Source: JASLZO01 sp965247995 (GTDB lineage Bacteria > Chloroflexota > Dehalococcoidia > UBA6926). Taken from it: a stretch of 64,000 nt of DNA. Below, one piece after another: positions 7,578 to 16,989 of this stretch. The notes under the pieces were generated by a model. That model did not search any database. It saw nothing but the letters and a program-made list of their open reading frames with translations, and was not told the origin of the DNA. Each line of letters starts with the position of its first letter. Positions within the stretch are counted from its first letter, which is position 1. The DNA lies in assembly GCA_965247995.1 (NCBI GenBank), contig OZ252041.1, forward strand, positions 1,894,695 to 1,958,694, given 5' to 3'. A program made the position numbers and the translations under genes.

Positions 7578-8327
7578 ATGAGTGGGTCCCGGTTCCGACG
7601 CGTTCTGTTGAAGATCAGCGGCGAGTCCCTTATGGGGGACCGTTCGTACGGCCTTGATGTGGGTACCGTGCGGCGCATCGCGCTCGAGATCAAGGATGTT
7701 CAGGAGGCCGGGGCACAGATCGGCGTCGTAGTCGGTGGCGGGAACATCTGGCGCGGCGTCGCCGCGGAAGAAGCCGGAATGGACCGCGCGACCGCCGACC
7801 ATGCCGGAATGCTCGCCACAATCATGAATGGTCTTGCCCTCCAGGACGCACTCGAAAAGGTCGGTGTGACCACGCGCACTCAATCCGCCATCAACGTCCA
7901 AGCCGTAGCGGAGCCATATATCCGAAGACGCGCCATACGCCACATGGAGAAGGGCCGCGCGGTGATCTTCGCCGCCGGCTCCGGCAACACCTACGTCACG
8001 ACCGATACGGCAGCGGCCCTTCGTGGAATCGAGATCGGCGCCGAAGTCCTCTTGATGGCCAAGCACAACGTCGACGGTATCTACGACGCCGATCCCCACG
8101 TCCGTCCGGATGCGCGACGGTATCGGGCTCTCAGCTACATGGACGCGCTGAACCAGCGGTTGGGCGTCATGGATGCGACCGCACTATCGCTGTGCATGGA
8201 CAACAACCTCCCCATCATCGTCTTTGACCTCTTCGTCGCCGGTAGTCTTCAACGAATCCTCGCCGGCGACGAGGTCGGGACACTCGTGAACCAGTCCGGC
8301 TCGCGCGAACCAGTTGGCACTGCCTAA
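7578..8327 (+). CDS. pyrH: Uridylate kinase (UMP kinase)
   Basis: PyrH phosphorylates UMP to UDP in pyrimidine nucleotide synthesis. At 249 residues it is normal in length for this amino-acid-kinase-fold hexamer. Motifs are LLKISGESL near the start, [29 protein letters not shown] and [18 protein letters not shown], where most homologues have GNPYFTTD, and [14 protein letters not shown]. It begins 15 bases after tsf and 20 bases before frr, so it is cotranscribed with translation genes, the near-universal bacterial order. Confidence 0.95.
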   Translation: MSGSRFRRVLLKISGESLMGDRSYGLDVGTVRRIALEIKDVQEAGAQIGVVVGGGNIWRGVAAEEAGMDRATADHAGMLATIMNGLALQDALEKVGVTTRTQSAINVQAVAEPYIRRRAIRHMEKGRAVIFAAGSGNTYVTTDTAAALRGIEIGAEVLLMAKHNVDGIYDADPHVRPDARRYRALSYMDALNQRLGVMDATALSLCMDNNLPIIVFDLFVAGSLQRILAGDEVGTLVNQSGSREPVGTA

Positions 8328-8347
8328 CAGGAAACGGAGAGCGCACC

Positions 8348-8905
8348 ATGACCCAACAGTTGCTCGATGATGCAGAAAAGCGAATGCGCCGCACGCGCGA
8401 GGTCCTCGAACGGGAGTTGGCATCCATCCGCACCGGGCGTGCGGCCCCCTCACTCGTCGAGGACTTGTCCGTCGAGTACTACGGGACCCCCACCCCGCTG
8501 AAACAGATCGCATCCATCTCCGTTCCTGATCCACGGATGCTCATGATCCAACCCTGGGACCGTGCAGCGATCCCTCACATCGAACGGGCGATACTCAAGT
8601 CTGACCTCGGACTCTCTCCCGTTGCCGATGGAGCAGCGCTCCGCCTCCCGATACCAACTCTCACGCAGGAGCGCCGGCGCGATATGGCCAAGCTGGTTCG
8701 TAAGCGCGTCGAGGACGACCGCGTTGCCGTTCGGAACGTCCGCCGGGATGCCTTGGAGCACCTTCGCAAGCTGGAGCGTGACAAGAAAGTCTCCCAGGAC
8801 GAGGAGCGCCGGTCCCAAGATCTGCTGCAAAAAATCACTGATCGTTCCGTCGCGGAACTCGACAAACTGGGCTCCGCGAAAGAGGCGGAGGTGATGGAGG
8901 TCTAG
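8348..8905 (+). CDS. frr: Ribosome recycling factor
   Basis: RRF is 185 residues, the family standard. With EF-G it splits post-termination ribosomes. The N-terminal helix shows RTGRAAPSLVEDLSVEYYG and TPLKQIASISVPDPRMLMI, the hallmark of domain I/II, and the C-terminal helices carry VRNVRRDALEHLRKLERD. A GGAAACGGAGAG leader precedes the ATG. It follows pyrH closely in the operon. Confidence 0.95.
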   Translation: MTQQLLDDAEKRMRRTREVLERELASIRTGRAAPSLVEDLSVEYYGTPTPLKQIASISVPDPRMLMIQPWDRAAIPHIERAILKSDLGLSPVADGAALRLPIPTLTQERRRDMAKLVRKRVEDDRVAVRNVRRDALEHLRKLERDKKVSQDEERRSQDLLQKITDRSVAELDKLGSAKEAEVMEV

Positions 8906-8952
8906 CCACCATCCGGCGTCGGCCATCCATCGTCCAGTAAAGCCTGAATCCG

Positions 8953-9663
8953 ATGAACGGAAACCTACCCGTTCCGCGACATGTCGCCATCATCATGGAT
9001 GGCAACGGTCGGTGGGCGGAATCCCAGGGCAAACCTCGCATTGAGGGCCACCGCGCCGGGCTGGCATCACTTCAGGGGATCTTGGAGACGTTCGACGAGC
9101 ACGGGGTGGAATTCGTCACCATCTACGCCTTCTCCACCGAGAATTGGCGGCGTCCACTCAATGAAGTGGAAGGACTCATGGGGTTGCTCGCGGAAGCCAT
9201 TCAGCAGCAGGGCGCGCAACTCCATGCAAGGGGCGTGAGAATCCTCCATCTCGGCAGGATGGACCGCTTGAATGAAGAGTTGGCCTCGTCCATACGTCGG
9301 ACGGTCGAACTCACAAAGGAGAACACTGGCTTGACGCTCTGTGTCGCCTTCGACTACGGCGGCCGTGATGAGCTGCTGGAGGCGATTCGCGAGATCGTTC
9401 GGCAGGGACATCCCTCCGACGCCATCGACGAATCCCTCGTGGGTCGCTACCTCTACACCGCAGGCGTTCCGGATCCCGACCTGCTCATCCGCACCGGCGG
9501 CGAGTTCAGACTCAGTAACTTCCTCCTCTGGCAGACTGCCTATGCGGAGTTCTACTCGACTCCTGCCCTCTGGCCGGACTTCGGCCGGGCCGACGTCGAG
9601 GCGGCGCTCACCGCATACGCGGCCAGAGAACGAAGGTTCGGTACGGTCGCCACGAGCGTCTGA
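8953..9663 (+). CDS. uppS: Isoprenyl transferase (undecaprenyl diphosphate synthase)
   Basis: This cis-prenyltransferase (236 residues) extends FPP with IPP to the C55 carrier lipid for wall and glycan synthesis. Signature HVAIIMDGNGRWA gives the catalytic Asp16, followed by GHRAG, YAFSTENWRRP, and the C-terminal IRTGGEFRLSNFLLWQ and ALWPDF motifs. It lies between frr and cdsA, joining the isoprenoid and lipid genes dxr and ispG downstream. Its product would feed the glycosyltransferases and the cell wall. Confidence 0.95.
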   Translation: MNGNLPVPRHVAIIMDGNGRWAESQGKPRIEGHRAGLASLQGILETFDEHGVEFVTIYAFSTENWRRPLNEVEGLMGLLAEAIQQQGAQLHARGVRILHLGRMDRLNEELASSIRRTVELTKENTGLTLCVAFDYGGRDELLEAIREIVRQGHPSDAIDESLVGRYLYTAGVPDPDLLIRTGGEFRLSNFLLWQTAYAEFYSTPALWPDFGRADVEAALTAYAARERRFGTVATSV

Positions 9664-9668
9664 GACCC

Positions 9669-10556
9669 ATGAGTGCCGGCTCGGGTGCCGGTGCCAACAC
9701 CCGCGATTCGGGCGCGCTCCGGTACCGGGTCGCTACCGCTGTCGTCGGCCTCCCGCTCGTCCTCTGGGCGGTCTGGGTCGGCGGCATCCCCTTGTACGTC
9801 TTCGTCAGCGTCGTCGCGGTCGCCGCCGCGGTCGAAACCAATCGGCTCCTCAACGCACCACGAGGTCCCTTTCTGTACCTCACGCCTGCGCTGGCCTTGG
9901 TGCTCCTGGCAGCTGCGTTCCAAGGCGTCCCCATGTGGCTCCACCTGGCAATCGGTGTGATCGCTGGTGGGCTCCTCCTCCGGAGGATCTTCTCGCGCGG
10001 GAATGCCGGCGCACCCAGGACCGCCCCGATGGTGAGCCGAGTGGCGGCGCCGTTATACCCTGCGGCCTTCCTGTCGTTCGGCTTGGCGTTGCATAACGCA
10101 GAGGTGGCGGCGGCGACCCAACTCGGTGCCAGCTGGCTCCTCGCCGCACTCCTGCTCGTGTTCGCCTCGGATACCTCGGCCTATGGCGTCGGTCGGCTGA
10201 TCGGGTTGCACCGGCTCGCCCCCCGGATCAGCCCTGGGAAGACGTGGGAGGGGGCGGTCGGAGCCCTCGTCGGAACGTCGGTCGTGTCCGTCATGGCGTC
10301 GGTCGTGCTTCCACTGAGTACTGAAGGGACTGTGGATCCTGCAGCAGCCGGTGACCTCGCAGCGTTTGCGGCGGTCGGAATCGCGATCTCCGTTCTCGCG
10401 CAGACCGGCGACCTGTTCCTATCGGCGGTCAAGCGCACCGCCGGCGCGAAGGAGTCTGGCGGCCTGCTGCCCGGGCATGGCGGGGTGTTGGACCGGCTCG
10501 ACTCCATCCTTCCAGTCCTTCCCGCTGTGTACTATGGACTGCAATGGGTCAGCTAG
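9669..10556 (+). CDS. cdsA: Phosphatidate cytidylyltransferase
   Basis: CDP-diacylglycerol synthase has 295 residues and is a polytopic membrane enzyme, with about eight hydrophobic segments visible. It converts phosphatidic acid and CTP to CDP-diacylglycerol. The C-terminal signature is present as SPGKTWEGAVGAL and GHGGVLDRLDSIL, the Asp-containing CTP transferase motif. It begins five bases after uppS, and its last 13 bases overlap dxr, indicating translational coupling. Confidence 0.93.
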   Translation: MSAGSGAGANTRDSGALRYRVATAVVGLPLVLWAVWVGGIPLYVFVSVVAVAAAVETNRLLNAPRGPFLYLTPALALVLLAAAFQGVPMWLHLAIGVIAGGLLLRRIFSRGNAGAPRTAPMVSRVAAPLYPAAFLSFGLALHNAEVAAATQLGASWLLAALLLVFASDTSAYGVGRLIGLHRLAPRISPGKTWEGAVGALVGTSVVSVMASVVLPLSTEGTVDPAAAGDLAAFAAVGIAISVLAQTGDLFLSAVKRTAGAKESGGLLPGHGGVLDRLDSILPVLPAVYYGLQWVS

Positions 10557-11686
10557 CGCGCCGATTGGTAATCCTCGGTTCGACCGGGTCGATCGGTACC
10601 CAGGTCCTCAGCGTTGTGCGCTCCCACGCAGATCTCTTCGAGATCGTCGGCCTCGGAGCCGGCCGCGCCTCCGAGCGGTTCGAAGAGCAGCTCCGCGAAT
10701 TCGGACCCAAGTTCGCATCGCTAGCCGCTCCGGATGCCCCTGATGTCCAAGGCGCCACGCCCGTGTCGATGCGTCAGTTGGCCGCGCTGCCGGACGCCGA
10801 CCTGGTCGTCGTTGCGATCCCGGGAATCGGTGCCCTCGAACCGACGCTCGCGGCTATCGCGGCCGGCAAGAACGTGGCCCTCGCCAGCAAGGAAGCCCTG
10901 GTCGTCGCCGGTGGGATCGTGATGGGCGAGGCGGAACGCCGTGGCGTTTCTATCTTGCCACTGGATAGCGAACACAACGCGATCTGGCAGTGCATCCGGG
11001 GGGAACCCTCTAGCTCCGTCGCCCGCGTGACCCTCACGGCTTCCGGTGGACCGTTCCGTGATACCGACCCATCAGGCCTCGCGGCCGTCACCCCAGCACA
11101 GGCCTTGGCGCATCCTACGTGGCAGATGGGCCCGAAGGTCACGGTCGACTCCGCCACCCTCATGAACAAAGGGTTCGAGGTTATCGAGGCACACTGGCTC
11201 TACGGGATTTCATACGACCGGATCGACGTTGTCTTGCACCCACGCAGCATCGTCCACTCGTTCGTGGAGTTCCTCGACGGCAGTGTCAAAGCCCAGTTGT
11301 CTGAACCTGATATGAGACTGCCCATCCAGTACGCACTCACCTACCCGGACCGAATAAGAATGCCGGAGGGAACCCGGCGGCTAGAGCTCTCGCGGCTCGG
11401 GAACCTCGAGTTCCTACCGCTCGATGAGGGCCGGTTCGCCTGCTTTGCGCTCGCGCGGGAGGCCGCACGGAACGGCGGCACCTACCCGGCTGTCCTGAAC
11501 TCCGCCGACGAGGTTGCCGTCGACCTTTTTCTCGAGCAGAAGGCTACCTTCGACCGCATCCCCCAGATTATCGAGGCCACGCTCGATGCACACCGGCCTT
11601 TAGAGGAGCCGGGACTCGAAGAACTGCTGGAAGCCGGTCGGTGGGCCCGTGACTACGCGACTGCGCTCGTCGCGGCCGGGACCTAA
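10544..11686 (+). CDS. dxr: 1-deoxy-D-xylulose-5-phosphate reductoisomerase
   Basis: DXR (380 residues) makes MEP from DXP with NADPH, the committed step of the MEP isoprenoid pathway. The Rossmann motif GSTGSIGTQ is at 12-20. Substrate and metal motifs are ASKEALVVAGG, PLDSEHNAIWQC, TASGGPFRD and ATLMNKGFEVIEAHWLY. The stop TAA overlaps the rseP start by one base (TAATG). With ispG in the same cluster it shows that the organism uses the MEP pathway. Confidence 0.96.
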   Translation: MGQLARRLVILGSTGSIGTQVLSVVRSHADLFEIVGLGAGRASERFEEQLREFGPKFASLAAPDAPDVQGATPVSMRQLAALPDADLVVVAIPGIGALEPTLAAIAAGKNVALASKEALVVAGGIVMGEAERRGVSILPLDSEHNAIWQCIRGEPSSSVARVTLTASGGPFRDTDPSGLAAVTPAQALAHPTWQMGPKVTVDSATLMNKGFEVIEAHWLYGISYDRIDVVLHPRSIVHSFVEFLDGSVKAQLSEPDMRLPIQYALTYPDRIRMPEGTRRLELSRLGNLEFLPLDEGRFACFALAREAARNGGTYPAVLNSADEVAVDLFLEQKATFDRIPQIIEATLDAHRPLEEPGLEELLEAGRWARDYATALVAAGT

Positions 11687-12762
11687 TGGGATTCCTCGTC
11701 ACCATCGTCATCTTCGCCGTGGTCCTGAGCCTTCTCGTGCTCGTGCACGAGATCGGTCACTACGGTGCCGCGCGGCTGCTCGGTGTCCGGGTGCGCGAGC
11801 TCGGCGTCGGGTTTCCGCCCCGCATACGCGCTATCCGCCGCGGGGGGATCGAGTACTCCATCAATGTACTGCCCTTCGGAGGGTTCGTCCGGCTTCACGG
11901 CGAGGAAGACACGACACAACCGGACGGGTTCGCTGCCCAATCCATCCGTGTGCGTACCGCAATCATCGCAGCTGGGGCCGTGATGAACCTCGTGTTGGCG
12001 TGGATCATCTTCTCCGGTTTCGCAGCGTTGGTCCCGGCTCCCACGGATATCGCAGGTGACGTGCGCGTCGTGGATGTCGCACCAGGCTCACCGGCCGCGC
12101 AGGCTGGCGTCCTTCCTGGGGACCTCCTCGATCAGGTCAACGGCGTCCCCGTGATCTCGTCCAATCAGCTGTCCGGCTTGATCAGCGGGAGTATCGGACA
12201 GCCGACGACCCTTCGCGTCCTCCGCGACACGGTCCCCACAGCGGTCCAACTGGTGCCTCGCGCAACCCCCCCACCGGGCCAGGGAGCGATGGGCGTCGTG
12301 ATCACGCTGGAGAACGCGACGCTTGTCACTGAACGGATACCGCTGTGGCGCGCTCCAATCGAAGGTGTACTTATCGGCGCAAACTTCTTCGTCGAGATCG
12401 GCCGTGAGGTCCGGAGGTGGGGCTCCGGGGACGCCGATCCGGACTTAGCCGGCCCGGTCGGCATTGCCCAAATCACTGGTGAGGCCGCTCGCAACGGCGT
12501 GGTGGACCTGACATGGTTGATCGGCGTCTTGAGCCTGAATCTCGCCGTTCTCAATGTTCTCCCAATCCCCGCCCTTGACGGCGGACGGCTGCTGTTCCTG
12601 CTCATCGAAACTGCCAGAGGCGGTAAAAGGATTTCTTCACGCGTCGAAGGGCTGATCCATCTCGCCGGCTTCGCGGTCCTGATTGGCTTCATCGTGACCG
12701 TCACGCTCCTCGTCGACATTCCGCGCGCACTGAGTGGCGAGTCGATTCTCCCCCAGGGGTGA
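11686..12762 (+). CDS. rseP: Site-2 membrane metalloprotease RseP/RasP
   Basis: The protein has 358 residues. The zinc motif HEIGH is at 21-25 in the first membrane segment, followed by the GVGFPPRI and FGGFVRL signatures. A single PDZ domain sits at about 125-195 (PGSPAAQAGVLPGDLLDQVNG). The second catalytic motif NVLPIPALDGGRL is at about 287, with two more hydrophobic segments. The enzyme cleaves anti-sigma factors and signal-peptide remnants in the membrane. It is coupled to dxr, the usual dxr-rseP arrangement. No sigma or anti-sigma pair is visible nearby. Confidence 0.94.
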   Translation: MGFLVTIVIFAVVLSLLVLVHEIGHYGAARLLGVRVRELGVGFPPRIRAIRRGGIEYSINVLPFGGFVRLHGEEDTTQPDGFAAQSIRVRTAIIAAGAVMNLVLAWIIFSGFAALVPAPTDIAGDVRVVDVAPGSPAAQAGVLPGDLLDQVNGVPVISSNQLSGLISGSIGQPTTLRVLRDTVPTAVQLVPRATPPPGQGAMGVVITLENATLVTERIPLWRAPIEGVLIGANFFVEIGREVRRWGSGDADPDLAGPVGIAQITGEAARNGVVDLTWLIGVLSLNLAVLNVLPIPALDGGRLLFLLIETARGGKRISSRVEGLIHLAGFAVLIGFIVTVTLLVDIPRALSGESILPQG

Positions 12763-12825
12763 GGGCGGCCCCGCGTCGTTGATACACTAGGCACCGATGA
12801 ACATGTACCCTTCAAGAGGGCGGGA

Positions 12826-13962
12826 ATGACCGAGAGACGGCAGACAAAACGGATCAATGTCGGCACGGTGCCCATCGGCGGCGGCGCTCTCGTGACCGTC
12901 CAGTCGATGACCAAGACAGACACCCGCGACGTCGATGCGACCGTAAACCAGATCCGTGAAGTCGCTGACGCTGGCTGCGACATCATTCGATGCGCCGTAC
13001 CGGATAAGCGCGCGGCAGAGGCGCTGACCGACATCGTTCGTCAGTCCACAATCCCGGTGGTCGCCGATATCCACTTCCACCATGAGCTCGCGCTTCTTGC
13101 CATCGCGAACGGAGTCGATGCCCTCCGGTTGAACCCTGGGAACATCAGGGACGCGGAAAAGGTGCGCGACGTCGTCCGCGCCGCGAAGGGTCGTGGGATT
13201 CCCATCCGGATCGGTGTGAACTTCGGCAGCCTCCCGCCAATCGGTGGGATCGGCAAGACCGGCCAGTTCCACCGCCTTGCCGACGGCGTGAACGAGTTGG
13301 GAAAGGCCGCTCAACAGGGCGAAGGTTCGTACACCGCCGTCGATCACATGGTCGCGACCGCCCTCTGGGAAGTCGCGATCTTGGAAGAGATGGATTTTCG
13401 CGACATCAAGATCTCCGTGAAGGGCTTCGATGTCCCAATGACCATCGAGGCCTACACGCGGCTTGCCGGCCGGGTCGACTACCCACTCCACCTCGGGATC
13501 ACGGAAGCCGGAACCCCGTTGAACGGCGCGATCCGCAGCGCGGTCGGAATCGGCACGCTGTTGGCCATGGGGATCGGCGACACCATTCGCGTGTCCCTCG
13601 CCGGTGACCCGGTGCGCGAGGTCGAGGCCGGATACGAAATCCTCAAATCCCTGAACCTCCGGCAGAAGGGCGTCACGCTTGTCGCATGCCCGTCGTGTGG
13701 GAGGGCGGACGTCGACATCATCAAGTACGCCGAGATGGTCGATGAGGCCGTGAAACGCTTCGATCGCCCGATCAAGGTCGCGGTTATGGGTTGCGAGGTG
13801 AACGGGCCTGGCGAGGCAAAAGATGCCGATGTCGGTATCGCCGCCGGAGCCGGCCGTGGCGTCATCTTCCGCAAGGGAGAGAAGGTGCGCGTTGTAACGG
13901 AGGACGAGTTCCTCCCTGCCCTGCTCGAAGAGATGAGCAAGGTGGAACCTCAGCCCGCCTGA
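12826..13962 (+). CDS. ispG: 4-hydroxy-3-methylbut-2-enyl diphosphate synthase
   Basis: IspG (378 residues, short two-domain bacterial form) converts MEcPP to HMBPP using a [4Fe-4S] cluster. Cluster ligands are Cys288, Cys291 (CPSC) and Cys323 (GCEVNGPGE), followed by a Glu as expected. The TIM-barrel part begins NVGTVPIGGGALVTVQSMT and carries VADIHFHHELAL and LRLNPGN. A GGGCGGGA precedes ATG 12826. A TACACT at about 12783 may be an internal promoter. It completes the dxr-rseP-ispG trio. Confidence 0.96.
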   Translation: MTERRQTKRINVGTVPIGGGALVTVQSMTKTDTRDVDATVNQIREVADAGCDIIRCAVPDKRAAEALTDIVRQSTIPVVADIHFHHELALLAIANGVDALRLNPGNIRDAEKVRDVVRAAKGRGIPIRIGVNFGSLPPIGGIGKTGQFHRLADGVNELGKAAQQGEGSYTAVDHMVATALWEVAILEEMDFRDIKISVKGFDVPMTIEAYTRLAGRVDYPLHLGITEAGTPLNGAIRSAVGIGTLLAMGIGDTIRVSLAGDPVREVEAGYEILKSLNLRQKGVTLVACPSCGRADVDIIKYAEMVDEAVKRFDRPIKVAVMGCEVNGPGEAKDADVGIAAGAGRGVIFRKGEKVRVVTEDEFLPALLEEMSKVEPQPA

Positions 13963-14016
13963 CAACCCAACCGGTGTTGGCCTTCCGAGGGACCGGCTAC
14001 CGGCTACCATGTCGGT

Positions 14017-15717
14017 ATGCGGCTATCCCAACTCTTCGGTAAGACCCTGCGGGAGGACCCCGCTGACGCCGATACGCCCAGCCACCGTTTGCTCGTGCGT
14101 GCCGGACTCATCAACCAACTCGCCGCTGGGATTTACAGCTACCTTCCGCTCGCGGTTCGGTCGCTGCGCAAGATCGAGACCATCATCCGCGAAGAGATGA
14201 ACGCGGCGGGAGCGCAGGAAGTGCTCATGCCGGTACTCCAGCCCGAAGACCTCTGGCAACGGAGCGGTCGAGCTTCGTCCATGGGCCCTACCCTCTTCCG
14301 GCTCCAGGACCGGCGTGATCGCCCACTCGTCTTGGGGCCGACGCACGAAGAGGTCGTGACTACCCTCGTTCAACAACACGTCCACAGCTACCGCGACCTG
14401 CCCCTGAACCTGTACCAGATCCAAACCAAGCTCCGCGACGAAGCCAGGCCGCGGGCCGGACTCATCCGCGTGCGCGAGTTCGCCATGAAGGACGCCTACT
14501 CGTTCCATGCGACCGAGGAGGACCTGGACGCCACTTACCAGCGCATGGTGGAGGCGTACCGCAACATCTTCTCGCGGTGCGGGCTAGACATCGTTGTCGT
14601 CGAGGCGGATAGCGGGGCCATCGGAGGTAAGGATTCCCAGGAGTTCATGCTCCTCTCGGAGACCGGCGAGGATGACGTCGTCCTCTGCCGTTCATGCGGG
14701 TACGCCGCCAATCTCGAGAAGGCCCAAGTCCGGGTCCCTCCGATCCCCGATGGCGAACTCGAAGATCTGGCGCCGGTCGCCACGCCGGGGGTCACCACGA
14801 TCGCCGACCTCGCCAACTTCCTCGGAATCCCTGAGGCAAAAACGCTCAAAGCCGTGTTCTATGCCAGCGATGGCGAGGTCGTGTTCGTCACCATCCGCGG
14901 CGACCTTGAGGTCAACGAGGTCAAGCTCAAGAACGCCCTCCAGTGCACGGACCTTCGTCTCGCAACCGACGACGAGGTCCGCGCGGCAGGACTCGTGGCC
15001 GGCTATGCCTCCCCCATCGGCCTCGAGCGGGTCCGCCGGTTGGCCGACGTGTCGATTGAATCGGGAGCGAACTACGTTGTCGGAGCCAATGAGCGCGACA
15101 CCCACTACCGCAACGCCAACTACCCACGTGACTTCACGGTCGATGACGTACTGGATTTGAGCCTCGCCCAACCGGGTCACGCGTGCTCTCACTGCGGCCG
15201 CGAGTTGAAATTCGCTCATGGAATCGAGGTTGGCCACGTCTTCAAGCTGTTGACGGCCTACAGCGATCCGTTCAATGCGACCTTCCTCGACCGGGACGGC
15301 TCGCAGAAACCCATGGTCATGGGGTGTTACGGCATCGGCGTCGGACGCGTGCTCGGGGCCGCGATCGAGAGCAACCACGACGATCGCGGTATCGCCTTCC
15401 CCGCAACTATCGCGCCGGCCCAGGCCCACGTCGTCGCCCTGAACCTCGAACGTGACGATGTCCGACAGACGGCCGAGGACCTCTACCGGTCGCTGGTCGA
15501 TGCCGGGGTCGAGGTGCTCTTCGACGATCGTGAGGAGTCTGCCGGCGTCAAATTCGCCGACGCCGACCTCCTGGGTCTGCCCTTGCGCGTGACCGTCAGT
15601 CCTAGGAACCTTCGTGACGGGAACGTGGAACTCAAGCGTCGCCGGGACGATCCCAGCAAGGCCGAGTTGGTCCCGGTCGCGGAGGCTGTGGATGCGGTCC
15701 GTCGGTTCCTTAAGTGA
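14017..15717 (+). CDS. proS: Prolyl-tRNA synthetase, bacterial type
   Basis: ProRS (566 residues) is a class II synthetase. Motif 1 region is ...INQLAAGIYSYLPL..., motif 2 includes REFAMKDAYSFH, and motif 3 GCYGIGVGRVLGA is near 450. Between motifs 2 and 3 lies the YbaK-like editing domain (about 235-385, with AKTLKAVFY and YVVGANERDTHY), which removes Ala-tRNA-Pro. A C-terminal anticodon-binding domain follows. It closes the isoprenoid/translation cluster. Its stop codon is part of a 15-base direct repeat (see 15715). Confidence 0.96.
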   Translation: MRLSQLFGKTLREDPADADTPSHRLLVRAGLINQLAAGIYSYLPLAVRSLRKIETIIREEMNAAGAQEVLMPVLQPEDLWQRSGRASSMGPTLFRLQDRRDRPLVLGPTHEEVVTTLVQQHVHSYRDLPLNLYQIQTKLRDEARPRAGLIRVREFAMKDAYSFHATEEDLDATYQRMVEAYRNIFSRCGLDIVVVEADSGAIGGKDSQEFMLLSETGEDDVVLCRSCGYAANLEKAQVRVPPIPDGELEDLAPVATPGVTTIADLANFLGIPEAKTLKAVFYASDGEVVFVTIRGDLEVNEVKLKNALQCTDLRLATDDEVRAAGLVAGYASPIGLERVRRLADVSIESGANYVVGANERDTHYRNANYPRDFTVDDVLDLSLAQPGHACSHCGRELKFAHGIEVGHVFKLLTAYSDPFNATFLDRDGSQKPMVMGCYGIGVGRVLGAAIESNHDDRGIAFPATIAPAQAHVVALNLERDDVRQTAEDLYRSLVDAGVEVLFDDREESAGVKFADADLLGLPLRVTVSPRNLRDGNVELKRRRDDPSKAELVPVAEAVDAVRRFLK

Positions 15718-15759
15718 CGCATTTGTGGAGCATTTTGACGCATTTATGGACCCTAAATG
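15715..15759 (+). repeat. 21-bp-period direct repeat plus inverted repeat at padR start
   Basis: TGACGCATTT(G/A)TGGA occurs at 15715-15729 and 15736-15750, exactly 21 bases (two DNA turns) apart. CATTTA (15741-15746) and TAAATG (15754-15759) form a perfect inverted repeat that includes the padR ATG. The spacing and position suit an operator for autorepression. Confidence 0.55.
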
Positions 15760-16173
15760 GACATGAATGAACACGCCGTTGGACCTCGCGGGAGCAGTAC
15801 CGTACGCGGCTCGTTGGCATCACCGATGTGGGGCCTCGTCCAACCCGCAATCCTCCTACTGCTATCCGAAGCGCCAAAACATGGATACGCGCTCCTCGAC
15901 GACCTCCGCGATCGCAACTACCTTCCGGGCGATGCCGATGTCGGGAACTTGTACCGCGGCCTCAGGAAGATGGAATCAGCGGGGCTGGTGGAGTCCGCTT
16001 GGGAGAGGCAGCCCGGACCTGGGCCGCGCCGCCGTCGGTATTCCATCACCTCCGCAGGGCGGAGGGCCCTCTACGCAGAAGCGCTCGCCATGGCTGACCG
16101 AGCCAGCTACGTAGCGCGGTTCCTGGGTGAGTACCGACGCCTCAACCCCAGCGGCCCCCCGTCGGATGACTAG
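15757..16173 (+). CDS. PadR-family transcriptional regulator
   Basis: The protein has 138 residues with a winged-helix fold: SPMWGLVQPAILLLLSEAPKHGYAL then LYRGLRKMESAGLVES and the wing RRRYSITSAGRRAL. A short C-terminal helical part (ADRASYVARFLGEYRR) would form the dimer. PadR proteins are usually repressors tuned by small ligands. Two in-frame ATGs (15757, 15763) are possible; neither has a good Shine-Dalgarno, so a leaderless or repeat-embedded start is likely. The upstream repeats suggest autoregulation. Target genes are unknown; the membrane protease at 16252 is the nearest candidate. Confidence 0.85.
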   Translation: MDMNEHAVGPRGSSTVRGSLASPMWGLVQPAILLLLSEAPKHGYALLDDLRDRNYLPGDADVGNLYRGLRKMESAGLVESAWERQPGPGPRRRRYSITSAGRRALYAEALAMADRASYVARFLGEYRRLNPSGPPSDD

Positions 16174-16251
16174 ACGGGTTGGTGTTCAGGGACGATTCCC
16201 GATCGTGCCTGGCACAGGTCGGAATCGGCGTACGCGGCTAGGCGGCCCTCT

Positions 16252-16989
16252 ATGACCGGACTATCGACAGCGAACGCACGCGTTTCGGACGCCCCAACGT
16301 GGGGGATTCGGGATATGTGGCAAGCCGTTGCCGCCGTCGTCGCTTTCTTGATCTTCGCGGTCGTCGTCGTCACGGGAGGACTCTCCGTAGGTCCGTTCGA
16401 CCGCGGGAACCAGACCACCCTAGGCGTCGCGACGCTCGTAATTTCGCTGTCCGCGGAAGCGGCCATGGTCGTCGCGGTCTGGTGGTTCGCGATCCGTCGG
16501 CGAGGCGCCTCGTGGCGCTCCATCGGCTTCAGACAGCCAAATGGCAACCGGACTGCGGTCGGCATCCCGTTGACCCTGTTTCTGGCCTTCTTCGCGATCG
16601 GCATATTTTCGTTCCTCGTATTCGAACTCGGGTGGCGTGACCCCGGCGACACCGTTATTCCGCCCGCGCTCCTCAGTGGCTCGCTGCTTCTCATGCTGTT
16701 CGGTACCTCGGTTGTCGTCGCTCCTCTCGCGGAGGAGACGTTCTTCAGAGGATTCGTATTCGGCGGACTGCGCCGATCGTGGGGGCCCGTCCGCGCTGGC
16801 GCGGTCGCCGCCGTGTTGTTCGGACTGGCGCACCCAGACCTCTTTCTGATCGTGCCAGTTACGGTATTGGGAGCGCTGCTCGTGTGGCTCTACGTCTGGA
16901 CCGATAGCCTCTGGGGACCGGTCGCCGTCCACTCGACATTCAACGCTCTCCAATTGCTGCCAGAGCTACTTCCCGGGTCCGGTCCATGA
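16252..16989 (+). CDS. CPBP-family intramembrane metalloprotease
   Basis: The protein is 245 residues with about seven hydrophobic segments. The CPBP (CAAX protease/bacteriocin-processing, formerly DUF2233-like Abi) motifs are EETFFRG at 161-167, the following Arg-rich helix, FGLAHPD near 190, and HSTFN near 223. These supply the Glu, Arg and His residues of the type II CAAX protease active site. Substrates in bacteria are rarely known. Its stop overlaps the trpA start (ATGA), so the two are translationally coupled, an unexpected partner for a tryptophan gene. Confidence 0.85.
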   Translation: MTGLSTANARVSDAPTWGIRDMWQAVAAVVAFLIFAVVVVTGGLSVGPFDRGNQTTLGVATLVISLSAEAAMVVAVWWFAIRRRGASWRSIGFRQPNGNRTAVGIPLTLFLAFFAIGIFSFLVFELGWRDPGDTVIPPALLSGSLLLMLFGTSVVVAPLAEETFFRGFVFGGLRRSWGPVRAGAVAAVLFGLAHPDLFLIVPVTVLGALLVWLYVWTDSLWGPVAVHSTFNALQLLPELLPGSGP

